From NCBI GenBank assembly GCA_009193035.1, contig SWDT01000380.1, forward strand, positions 1 to 21,086: DNA of 21,086 bases. The letters are read 5' to 3'. Source of the stretch: Halicephalobus mephisto. Lineage: Eukaryota; Nematoda; Chromadorea; Rhabditida; Panagrolaimidae. Within the stretch, counting starts at the first letter, position 1. Each line of letters begins with the position of its first letter. Made by a program: the position numbers and the translations under genes. The notes below the pieces were generated by a model. It saw only the letters and a list, made by a program, of their open reading frames with translations. It ran no database searches and was not told the DNA's origin. Positions 9,405-19,600 of the stretch are shown in pieces.

Positions 9405-9571
9405 CAGTAGAACTTGGATATAAGATACATCCTTGGAATCGGCCAAAGCATATTTTATAAGAAATGATATATTATAGCGGGGTAAATTTGAAGACAGATT
9501 AACCAAACTCCCACCGTATGCTGTAACAAGAGATATTTTATAGCGGACATATCTTATATCCAGTTCTACTG
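9405..9571. mobile_element. TA-flanked MITE, CAGTAGAACTTGGATATAAG family, copy B
   Basis: A 167-bp second copy in the same orientation, starting only 27 bp after copy A, with its own TA flanks (9403-9404, 9572-9573). The two are very similar over their full length, apart from scattered substitutions, so they result from a tandem duplication or two closely spaced insertions. Confidence 0.8.
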
Positions 9572-9878
9572 TATCTGTGAAGGATTGTGACTTGCCGTTC
9601 TATAGACTGGAGTACATCTTTCTCTACTCTTTATACAGCAAATCACAACAAAATCTTTTTTATGTGAACATTTCTATTATTTTTTTGATTTTTCGAACAT
9701 AAATCATTATTTTTGACTTGTATCTGCTTTGATAAGACCAGAGAAGAGAAGATTGGAGATTTTTTATTATCCAATATTTTAGCCCAGGAGATATTTAATT
9801 TTAAAAAATTAAAAAATCAAATTCGTTTATTACTTTTGACAATGACACTATTTTTAAATATAATTCTGAAACTATTTT
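9572..9878. other. 3' flank of the chemoreceptor gene
   Basis: AT-rich DNA between MITE copy B and the chemoreceptor stop codon. It contains an AATAAA on the minus strand at 9831-9826, 48 bases past the stop, which probably ends that transcript. Nothing else is recognised. Confidence 0.5.
9826..9831 (-). terminator. Poly(A) signal AATAAA of the chemoreceptor gene
   Basis: AATAAA on the minus strand, 48 bases beyond the stop codon and before the MITE pair. Confidence 0.5.
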
Positions 9879-10892
9879 TCACGTGATGTTGACTTGAGAA
9901 CCAGCCGATGTTCGTAATGTTTTTATTCTGTTAAGGACGAACTTTCGATACGGTGTGATTGTCAAAATTATCACTAGGTTATCCATTATAGGAAAAGTCC
10001 ACACGATGGCTATGACGAAATAATATATATCTGCAAATGGAAGATTAAAGGCCAAAACAGCCAAAAGGAACATTAATGGGACAATAACCCAGAACATCAT
10101 CGTCAAAAACTGGAAACAGATGCTTCTGAAAAGCATTTTGTTGTTTTTCCATTTAATAGTGGAGAACTGTGATGAATACTTTTTTAATGAACGAAAACAA
10201 AGACTGAAGAACACTATCAATCCAGCTGCATACATAAATAAAAAAGCGAAAAATATCATCGCCACATATTTGAACACATTCCAGTTTTCTTCGATCAGGT
10301 TATCCGGAAAGCTGAACAACTGTATTTCATCAGTAAGATATCTCTGGATTAATGCGAAAGTTTCGTCTGTGGAATGAAATAAATTATACGCGAAAAGACT
10401 CAAAAATATGTGGATTGTAAAAATAACAAGGATTATCCACTCGCAAAATATGTAAAAATTTGGGTGTTTGTAAAAATATCTGATCGACAAGGATCCATTG
10501 ATGGACATAGCGGTGTATCTTTCAATAATCATTATTAGGAAAATTGTTAAAATTCCGAAGCCAGCAGTAAATATTAACCCAAAACACATTTTTGAAGTTA
10601 CAGTAGTCATTGGGGTGAGGAATCCTCGTGGATAAATCATGACAAATTTATGAATATAGATTGGCTTATACAGTAAGATTACTAGTTCTATCATGAAATT
10701 GCAGAACACATAACAGAGTAAGTAGAATCTGAATTTCTTCATGGACGTGGTGCTTTTGAAAAGGATAATAAAGAATACGGTAATCGAAGAAATCATCCCA
10801 ATGCAGCCGATTATGGACATGATAACAACGAAGATATTTGCAGAATTCGCATTGTAAATTTCTTCTAACTTGATAAAAGACAAATTTTTCAT
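9879..10892 (-). CDS. Intronless seven-transmembrane chemoreceptor, Srh/Sri-like
   Basis: A single open frame of 337 residues. Seven hydrophobic helices are seen at about 19-45, 54-80, 101-125, 147-170, 207-232, 255-282 and 290-312. After helix 1 comes ILFKSTTSMKK, helix 2 is followed by a region ending IYPRG, and the third helix ends in ERY (124-126). The end of helix 7 reads PIMDNLVIILTITPYRKF. These landmarks match the nematode Str superfamily, nearest to Srh/Sri receptors, which act as G-protein-coupled odorant receptors in sensory cilia; the ligand is unknown. The length is typical for the family. Members usually have several introns, so an intronless copy is unusual and may be a retrocopy or a lineage that lost introns. 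The frame is fully open, so the gene appears intact. The poly(A) signal is at 9826-9831. Confidence 0.88.
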   Translation of the reverse strand: MKNLSFIKLEEIYNANSANIFVVIMSIIGCIGMISSITVFFIILFKSTTSMKKFRFYLLCYVFCNFMIELVILLYKPIYIHKFVMIYPRGFLTPMTTVTSKMCFGLIFTAGFGILTIFLIMIIERYTAMSINGSLSIRYFYKHPNFYIFCEWIILVIFTIHIFLSLFAYNLFHSTDETFALIQRYLTDEIQLFSFPDNLIEENWNVFKYVAMIFFAFLFMYAAGLIVFFSLCFRSLKKYSSQFSTIKWKNNKMLFRSICFQFLTMMFWVIVPLMFLLAVLAFNLPFADIYYFVIAIVWTFPIMDNLVIILTITPYRKFVLNRIKTLRTSAGSQVNIT

Positions 10893-11491
10893 CTATTTAT
10901 GCACAGCTTTCTAGACCACCAAAAATATCAAAATCATTAAGAATTAAATTTGGAAGTCTGTGGAGTTAATATACGGATGAAGTCTACTTTGGATGTTTAG
11001 TAACTTTTGAAACAATTTTTCACAAATATCATAGTCTCGAATAAACTGTCAAACAATTCGTAAAACGTCATAAAACAAAATCTAACTGTAGAAATATTCA
11101 GTGGTACTCGTCATGGGCTGGGAACCAAACTAATTGGTACTAATTAACGTTATTCACTTATTTCTGCTTAAACATTAATGCTAAATTTCTCCACAATAAT
11201 ATGTGGAGGGGAAGATTTCCCCCAACAAATTAAAGATTTATAATGAGAATGCTATAAATACTCCATCTAGTGAAGTCGTCAAAGCAGAAATTTTCACTGC
11301 ACTTCATATACGTATTTCTCTATTTGTACTTTCTTAAGCAAAGTAGCTTTATAATTATATGAAACAGAATATTGTACAAAATCAAGAAATTTTTATTGAT
11401 AACCAAAAACGTCCAATATTATAAAAAATAATTCTTGCATTTGCCGTGACTTCAATTATTTCATTTTTCTCGTAATCCATCAGTGTTCGAA
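10893..11491. other. Intergenic AT-rich DNA upstream of the chemoreceptor
   Basis: About 600 bp with no credible exon, repeat or RNA gene. It presumably holds the promoter of the intronless chemoreceptor gene. Confidence 0.5.
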
Positions 11492-11893
11492 ATGTTGTCT
11501 CTTCGGCACTTTATTCCGAACACTCAAACTTGGGTAGTTAAACCATTATAGACACGTTATAAAATAAAAAACACAACACGATCAATAAATCGTTGTTAAG
11601 ACCGTTAGCAGTCTCTCTGGATCGGTGGCGTTATCGCCGTTCCTATCAATCAACTAGGATATAATGAGAAAACTCGTTCGGTTCTTGAGAAAGCTGTTGA
11701 ATATGTGAATGTTTATAGTAGTTTTGTAAATGTCGGAAGTAAATAGTGCCAAATAGTTAATGAAAAAAAGGAAACTTTTGTTTTAGCTATCCTTGGGAAC
11801 ATGATGGTGGAACTCAGTCGGACAAACAAGGAAAATGTTAAATGTGAAAAGTTTTGTCTTGTCAGAAGGTATTTCGGTATATTCAACTATTGA
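11492..11893 (+). CDS. Tentative small spliced gene, product unknown
   Basis: A model of three exons, 11492-11533, 11609-11738 and 11787-11893, joins in frame to 92 residues. The introns (75 and 48 bp) have GT donors and TTAG/TTTTAG acceptors, and the 48-bp one has the size of proven introns nearby. The middle exon reads like real protein (SLWIGGVIAVPINQLGYN, then EKTRSVLEKAVEYVN), and the beginning, MLSLRHFIPNTQTW, could be a mitochondrial presequence. I do not recognise the product. A further donor at 11869 with an acceptor at 11929 would replace the last residues and open a frame to 12152 in the G+C-rich patch, so the 3' end is uncertain. No homology could be checked; it may be a real small gene, a pseudogene fragment or chance. 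Confidence 0.35.
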
Positions 11894-11939
11894 GTTATCA
11901 GCTATCTAAAACCCATGCCGATTTGTTAGTATTGATCAA

Positions 11940-12285
11940 AATCACCACTTAGATAAACTTCCCGGTTTAGCATTGCCGGAACAACGCCACAAAACCGCTT
12001 GTAGCACGGCACACGGTGTGACACCGATCACAGAAACAACTCTTTTTGCCGGTTGCGCCCATATGAACCCCCAGAGAAACTCTCATAGAGGGACAAACGG
12101 CACACCACTGACACACCGCCGCGACACCACCGATACTGGGTGTCTCAGATAGTGACAAGCGACACACCACCGACACTGGGTGTCTCAAATAGTTATGGTC
12201 CTGGGGAGTACTGACCAGTTCTTGTGCCCAACGTGTCACACCCAGTCGCGTAAATGTTAGACCGGGTTCCAATCCTCTTCTTTAA
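11940..12285. other. G+C-rich patch with direct repeats
   Basis: This stretch is visibly richer in G+C than its neighbours. It has two 28-base direct copies (12126-12153 and 12166-12193, 26 of 28 matching, period 40) containing ACTGGGTGTCTCA. Frames are open on both strands: a 101-codon minus-strand frame (12272-11967) with many cysteines, and a plus-strand frame of about 73 codons ending at 12152. Neither resembles a known family, and long frames are expected by chance at this composition. A GGTTCCAATCC string at the right end resembles a tRNA B box with one mismatch, but no tRNA fold was seen. It may be a remnant of an inserted repeat or an unrecognised exon. Confidence 0.4.
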
Positions 12286-12544
12286 TCCGATCTGATAAGC
12301 ATAACATTATAAATATAAAATCAAACAGCAAAATTAGGAAATGACGAACTTCTCCAAACCGAATCAAAGTGTATTAAGAATGCTTTAGTTCTACGGTAAT
12401 GCGTTCTCGTTTTCGTGTTGGTGTAAGGGAATCTGACCTATTCCCTTAATTGATAATTGTTAACTCTTCTCTTTGTTCCAGCAGTCAACAATACAAAATA
12501 GTTAAGAACAACTCTTCGCAGTTTGGTCTCGTTCCCTGTTGTTG

Positions 12545-12614
12545 CTTCTGAATTCCTCCGCTTCTGAGACCTTTCGCTTCTGAGCTCCTTCGCTTCTGAG
12601 ATTCTCCGCTTCTG
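12545..12614. repeat. 16-bp minisatellite, about 4.4 units
   Basis: Four units start with CTTCTG at 12545, 12561, 12577 and 12593, plus a partial one at 12609. Units differ mainly at positions 8-13, e.g. CTTCTGAATTCCTCCG and CTTCTGAGACCTTTCG. Because 16 is not a multiple of three, all three minus-strand frames pass through it with related Ser/Glu/Arg-rich strings, which explains two overlapping long open frames there (12704-12438 and 12738-12502). Neither frame has other support as a gene. Confidence 0.7.
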
Positions 12615-12749
12615 CCAGCTGCTTGGCGCGCAAGTTGAGTTCTTGTATCTCAAAGGTTTTCGTGCTGAGTCTCCTCGCTTTCTGCGACAGTTGGGATTTG
12701 ACAACTGCCAAAAGTGGATATCCTAATAAGAAATACAAAATGTATTATC

Positions 12750-12807
12750 ATTTTGGTGTTGTATTTTTTCCTCTTTAGATGATGAAATATAATTCAAACA
12801 CCAAAAT
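12750..12807. repeat. Short inverted repeat (hairpin)
   Basis: ATTTTGGTGTT at 12750-12760 and AACACCAAAAT at 12797-12807 are perfect 11-base complements around a 36-base loop. It could form a hairpin or be the relic of a small inverted-repeat element. No function is visible. Confidence 0.5.
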
Positions 12808-13697
12808 AAAATCGTTTATTTCATTATTGTGTCTTCGCTGATTTCATCGTGTAGTGTGGTATTGGGATGATCTATTGGTTGGATGTCGGTGGTATGACAT
12901 CTTGAGAGCTCCTTGATTTGACGGAAAACTATTGGTTCCTACCATTAGCAATTCAAGCCTGTTTATCTTAACATAAGCATACAACAGAGAGAGAAAAGAT
13001 CCTCGTTTGACCGAAGTCAAACTCGGACCAGTCTAAAGCTGGAATTTCTCAAAGACTGACTCTCTAACACTTTAGTCTTGCCTCTCAGAAGTCGACTGAC
13101 TGGACGGAGCTTTGGATATTCTGTCTAGGCCGTTTCCGGTTTAATTCCGATCTTTATGCCTACAATCGCTGATTTTAAAAAACAGCTGTATTTATGTGAT
13201 TTCTTTAATCACAATATTCTTTATTATTTTCCCCAAAAGTACCACATTTATGAAGACTTTTTAGTGTATCTTTTTATATTTGAAAATTTTCAAATTCTCA
13301 AAAGTAATGTTGTTTGGAAAATTACTACTTGTGAATTTTGTTTCGAAATATAGTTGAGAATTACGTTTCGGATTTATTCTTATTGTTACAGTCTCCAATT
13401 ATTGTAATTTTTATTACATTTATTAATCCAAAACTTCTGTACAGTACAGAACCAGGAATGAAAAATTAGAAAAAATTAAAAGTGAAGTGTTTCGTTTTTG
13501 TAGCGAGTAGAAAATATCAGAACAAAGTGAATCAGGTTTTCGTTTCAGGAAACAAAAAAATTGAAGGAATTTTGAAAAGCTAAGGCAACGATTTTTACAA
13601 AAACCATAAAAAGCTTCAAAGGCACTTTATAGGCAACAGATATCTGCAGGTTGCAAGCATGTTAGTCGGCACGAGCACTGGTTGGTTTCGGAAACAC
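12808..13697. other. Intergenic region with no recognised gene
   Basis: The left part (to about 13150) is less AT-rich and contains a short perfect hairpin, GTTTGAC/GTCAAAC, near 13006. The right part is AT-rich. The plus-strand open frame at 13156-13353 is AT-rich, low in informative residues and unsupported. This is the 3' flank of the Scribble gene; a TATAAA variant poly(A) signal on the minus strand near 13630 is possible. Confidence 0.45.
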
Positions 13698-16600
13698 TTA
13701 GTCGTCCATGAACTGGATGTCATTGCTGAGAAGACTTGATGACAAGTCAAACTGAAAAAAACACAAATTTACGAATCACAAAAAAGGGTGCAAGCCAGAT
13801 TAGTTTAGTCTTGTGAAAGTTAAAAATTCAATAGGGATAGTGCCTGAGGCCAAGTGTATTCCTGTGGAGATAGAACCACAAATATCATACTTCTCTTTGA
13901 GTGACGCTGGTTTCGACGACAGAAACGGTTTTGTTTCCGTTTTCTACTGTAGTAATGTTTTCGATGCTGGATTCATTGTGGAGGACTTTATTGGGGGATG
14001 TTGAAGTTGATCGTTCTTCGGAAATGTGAGCTAAGCGTTTCTAAAAATTTGAAATAAATCCAAATTTAAAACCTTTGAAAACAAACCGCTGTCAACTGCT
14101 TCATTATCTGATCGGCTCTCTGAGTCTCCGCGTCCAGACTGGCCAATCTCGCCTGTCTCCATTCATGTCTCTTCCTGATGTCCAATTCGTGTTGTTCCAC
14201 AGAATTCAGAGGTTCAGTAGATGGAGAATTCGTGGCAGCTGCTAATCTGTTTTCTGCTTTTTTCGTTCTCACTACTTGAGGTCCGGTCAAAGAAGTATTC
14301 AATACAGATTCCATCGAAACTTCTGGAGAAATAGGAGAAGTCACTGTTTCTGGAGTGATTTTTCGCAGATTATCTTCTTGGATCTTGGCAATGTCATTTT
14401 CGGATAATAGTGGTTTTTTCGACGGTAAGACAGCAGCAGAAGCAGAGACTGGTTTAGAGTTGCCATTGGATCCGTTTGTAGATTGACTCGAAATCTCCGA
14501 TTCGAATCGTTTTAACTTTGAAGTGAAAGTGAGGGTTTCTGGAGGATTCTGAGACGATGTAGGAGATTTCTCAATCGTCACTGGAATCACTATCGGCTTA
14601 GGCTTAGGAGCAACAGGAGGAGGAGCCGGTTTCGAGGTCGAAAATGTTGTTGAAGAAAGTTGGCTCGACTAAAATAAACAATTTACAAATTATTTTTAAT
14701 TTTTTGAAGAAAAAATTCGTCTTAAGATCAATAATTTGAATTTTTTGTTCAAAAAAATAATGATTTTAAATTTTTTCTCGATCCTAAAACTGACCAAAGA
14801 AGCATTTAATGTCGGATTAGTACTGCCACTAGTATTCGCGTTAGGAACCCCGACCGAGAAAGAAGTAGAAGCATTAGAAGAACTTGCATTTGGACTAGTT
14901 CCGTTTTTGTAGCCGTGTCCATGAGCAGGAGCCGGAACGGAGTAGGAAACCCCAGACACAGCTGGAATCGGAGAAGAAGCCGCTAGTGGAGGTTCTGCAA
15001 AATTCAAAGGAACTCCAGGGGATGAAGATGGCTGAGATTTCAACACTTGTGAAATCTTCAAACTGTTGTTATTATTGCCATTGGAATTGACATTGACGTA
15101 ACTTGATTTAGAAGACTGAGAAGTATTCTGATACTCGGACGTCTTTCTCGCTAGGAAAGATTGAGTAGAGATCTCTGGCTGTTTGATTATCCGCGAGAGA
15201 TTTAGAGAATTGTTGGAAATTGCCTGAAAAAAGCAATGCGGAAATCAAGGGATCAAGCATTAGGATTCTATAAGCACATTAATGACAAATAAGAAAAATC
15301 GGTACTTATGGATCACATGTACGTAGGTCATGACGCGAATTTTCCATTGCAATTCAACAAATTTTTAGGTAAAGCAACAATTTCCAATAAAAATACAAAC
15401 GATATCGCAAGATATAATTGGATTTAAGTTTCTTAGGTTGGATTTCGGCTTGGACCTGAGCTTGGGTTAAGCTATATTGGTGTTTTGACTACTAATTTTT
15501 ATATTTTTTTAAACACCAAAACCCCTTGTGGTCACGACACGAAAGTAACTCCCTGAATCGATACTGTTCGTCGTGGGTCGTGTCATGTGTTTTGGGTTGA
15601 AAATGATTGATATAAAGCGACTATCGGTCATAACAATTACAACGTGTACGTATAATCCATAAGTACCGAAAAATCATGTGCGAAACAAAATTTAAATTTT
15701 TTCACTTTTATAATCCTTTTTTTATAAATTATCCATAGTTTAATAGTACAAATAAAGGACTACAAAACTATGGTAAATATTTCAGAAAATTAGTAATAAA
15801 TTCAAAATATTTTTTGGTAAATTTTTGTTCAAACTTTTTTGATTTTTTATACAGTAGAACTAGGATATAAGATACCCCCGTTATAAAATATCTCGAGTTA
15901 TAGCATACGGTGGGAGCTTGGTTAGTCTGTCTTCAAATTTACCCCACTATAATATATCCTTTCTTATAAGATACCTCTGTTATGACATATCTCTTGTTAT
16001 AGCATACGATCTGAGTGAGTGAGTTTGGTTAATCTGTCTTCAAATATACCCCGACTATGATATATCCTTTCTTATAACATACGCTTTGGCCGATCCCAAG
16101 GATGTATTTTATATCCAAGTTCTACTGTATTTGAAAAAAAATAAACTTACTGATTCTCCATTGAATCCTTCACAAACCAGCAATCTGATGATCGAATCTG
16201 CCTTCCTGAACAGATTTGCGGCTTCCACTTGTGTGCATCCCAGCAGACTGTCGTCGTTAATTTCCAGTATTCTGACTCCTGGTTTCAAGAATCCACATTC
16301 ATCAGCACTAGATCCTTTTTCGACTTTTTCTATGAATATTCCCTCATCTGTTGAATCATTTGGATTTGCTGGAGGACTGCTGATTCCTCCACAAATGGAG
16401 AGTCCGATGGCTTCGTTTTTCCTTCTACGGAAAACGATTTCTCGAAGACCTTTTGGTTGAGGTTCATGTTTTATTGTCAGAATTAATTTTTTTCCAGAAT
16501 TCTTCAAAGCAGTCACTGCATCGTTGTGTCTTGCCTTCTCGACTACTTCTTTGTTGACTGAGAGGATTCTGTCTCCGATTCTCAACAACCCCGAATTCGC

Positions 16601-19600
16601 TGCAGGAGAATTCGGAGCGATTTTGCTGATGAAAACACCGGGATTATTGACCCCAAACGGATGAGAACAATGATCGATGCCTCCGACAATGGATAATCCG
16701 AGAGAATTATTTTCGTCTCTGATTAACTCTACCGTATCGATTTTGTTGTCTACAGAAGTGTCGCCATACGGTAGAGCTGCGATGCCCTTAGGCATGTTGT
16801 TGTTCACGTAATTCCCATTGAATCTGGGGGTTCTTTGGACGACAAGATACACATCCCCCGGAGTAGCCGTTATGAGATGAGATATCTGTTCCAGATTCAT
16901 GTTCGTCACTGAGGTTCCGTTTACAGTAAGCAAGACATCTCCGACGTGGATTCTGTTTTCTCTTTCTGCAGGTCCTCCGGGCTTCAGAGCAGAAATCACG
17001 ATTTCCTTCTCCGTTTGAGTCAAACTGAACCCAGGAGATCCATTACTATCCTTGGATACTGTAGTGGATATGACATCTTTAGGATTTTCGTTGACTACAC
17101 TGGTGTTCGGACTCGCCCCGCTCCTCATTTCTTGGACGAGAGTCTTCACTTGGACCGGAGGATCTGGTTTCTGGACACCTCTTTCGACCACCATCGTTAC
17201 TGCATCCACGGGTTTCTGCATACACTGTACAGCGACATCGTGCCTTTGATTTACCATACTTGTTCCATTCACCTCCAGAAGTTTGTCTCCAACCTTCAAT
17301 CCACTTTGTTCTGCAGCGCCACCTGGAGTCAATTTCGAAACAAATAATCCCGTATCATTATCGACAAATGGAGTAGATTCAATGCCTCCAGCAATGGAGA
17401 GTCCTAATCCAGTACTAGCACTTCGTCGAATGACGATGCGTTTCACTTCTCGATCTGTCGATCCCGAAAGTGGTGGAGTTGGCTGAATTACTGTTGGTTG
17501 AATTACTGTTGGTTGAATTACTGTTGGTTGAATTACTGTTGGTTGAATTGTTGTTGGGGAAATTCGTTGAACCGGAGTTGATATTGTTGTTGAAGTGTTG
17601 AGACTGTCGGCCTAAAATTAAAATTATAAAAACACAAATAAAAAAAATAAAAAAAATAAAACTAAAAATAAAAAATAAAACAAGAAAAAAAACTAAGATA
17701 CGGAGCCCCAGTAACCAGATACAGTAATAGGAAAAAATGGAAATCGATTTTTTTACTGTTAGTTGAAAAATAAAATTATACTTTTTAAAAACGTAAAATT
17801 TGTTAAAAATTATTAAAAATAAAATTTTAAATTTAAAAAATTTTATTTTTTCTAAATTTTTTTTTCAAAATTAAAAAAAATACATTTTTGAAAAGTAACA
17901 TTGTTTATAAAAAAAATAAAATTGTTTATATTATTATTTTCGTTTTTAAATGATTTCCATTTTTTAAAATTGAATATTTTAGAAAAACTTATTTTGGGTT
18001 TACAAAATTACGAAAAAAATAAAAACACAAAAAAAGTAAAATTTTTAAAATTATTTCTGAAATTGGAAAATTTACTGTAACAGCAAAAAAGAATGTTAGT
18101 AAAAGTGCTTTAACTTAAAAAAAACAACCACTTTGGGCGACAAAAATCCTAAAATTCTTTCCAGATTCCGGAAAGCAGTGCAGTGGAAGGAGTACCTGAG
18201 GCATCCCGAGGACAAACTCAAGTGGATTGTGGATACCTGAGTCCGGTGGATTCAAACCAGTCCCGCTTCTGATGCTTTTGTAATGAGGTGTGTTGATTCT
18301 TTTCAATTTACATTCCCCTTGATCTTCCACAGAAGGAACAGATCCATTCGGCATCTGAAACGCCACATTTCGCTTCAACGAAGACATTGGAGGTTGATGG
18401 AGTTGGATTATCTGTGGCGAAGACGACTGGAATCCGAATGTTCGAGCCTATAATTGTCAAGCGGGACATGTGAAAATTTTTTATTTTCAATTTGCGTGAA
18501 TCTTGCGTCGGGTTAAGTAAGCAAATAAGTCGTTTTGAAGAGAAACTAACAGATAATTTTTAAAATTTGTGAACAATTTAATGCAGAATTTCATACCGTA
18601 TAATTTTGAACTGTATTCTAAGATAAAACTTTTCATGTGAAATTTAGTAGGAAAATTGTTATAAAAAATAAAAAATAAATATTATTCTGAAATTACTTCA
18701 AAAAATTTCAATATTTTTCAGAATTATATCATACTGTATAAAAATAAAAAAATAAATATCATTCTGAAATTATTTCAAAAAATTTCAACATTTTTCAGAA
18801 TTATATCATACTGTATAAAAAATAAAAAAATTAATATCATTCTGAAATTATTTCAAAAAATTTCAATATTTTTCAGAATTATATCATACTGTATAAAAAA
18901 TAAAAACTATCGTTGTGAAATTGTCTTGGGAGGAATTTCCAAAATTACCTGGAAATTTTAAAAACTCATGTTTTTAGTTTCTATAAGATTTTAGAATTTA
19001 CAAAAACCTTTTTTTTTATTAATTTTGAAACTTAAAAATTCCCGCGTATATTTCAGAAAAGAACACAATGCCAAAACCGACGGGGACGACTTAGAAGTGC
19101 AAAAATTTCTCTTCAAAAATTTCCTGTTAGCGGTCAAAAGTGCATGTTAAAAGTGTTGAGGAATTCACTCGGGGGAAATCTCTTCAAACAAGTAAAATTT
19201 AAGGGGAGACAGAATCAGTATCATTTTCGATTTTTTCTGTATTTATATCTTCGAAAATTTAGGAATGGATTAAAGCTAGGAGAAAAAGCCCAAAAGAAAA
19301 CAATTAGGAAATTTGTTTAAAATAGTAAAGCTTACATGGTGTTTTTTTGGGATTCCCTTTCCCATGTGAGTTTTATATTTTTTAAACAAACTCCCTAAAT
19401 TTAAAAAAAAGCTAAAGTAACTTATAAGGGAATTTGTTTAAAATATGCAAAACTTATATGGTGTTTTTTTAGGATTCCCTTTCCCATGTGAGTTTTATAT
19501 TTTTTAAACAAACTCCCTTATCCTAATTTTACTCATATAAGCACGTTCGCATATAAGCATGCCGGGTCTCGGCCAACTTTTTGCAACTTTTCTTCGCTTA

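Noticed and set aside
11967..12272. Minus-strand open frame of 101 codons, cysteine-rich
   Set aside because: Lies in a G+C-rich patch where chance frames are common; crosses direct repeats and shows no recognisable domain. Kept only as part of the patch description.
12251..12275. tRNA-like B-box string GGTTCCAATCC
   Set aside because: One mismatch to the B box, no A box at the right spacing and no cloverleaf pairing seen.
13130..13160. GGTTTAATTCC, resembling the start of a nematode spliced leader
   Set aside because: Only the first nine bases match SL1; no donor site or snRNA-like structure follows.
13156..13353. Plus-strand open frame of 65 codons
   Set aside because: AT-rich, phenylalanine/tyrosine/isoleucine-heavy by composition, with no exon context.
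16086..16460. Plus-strand open frame of 124 codons
   Set aside because: It starts in MITE copy C and then runs antisense through the PDZ4 coding exon; a shadow frame.
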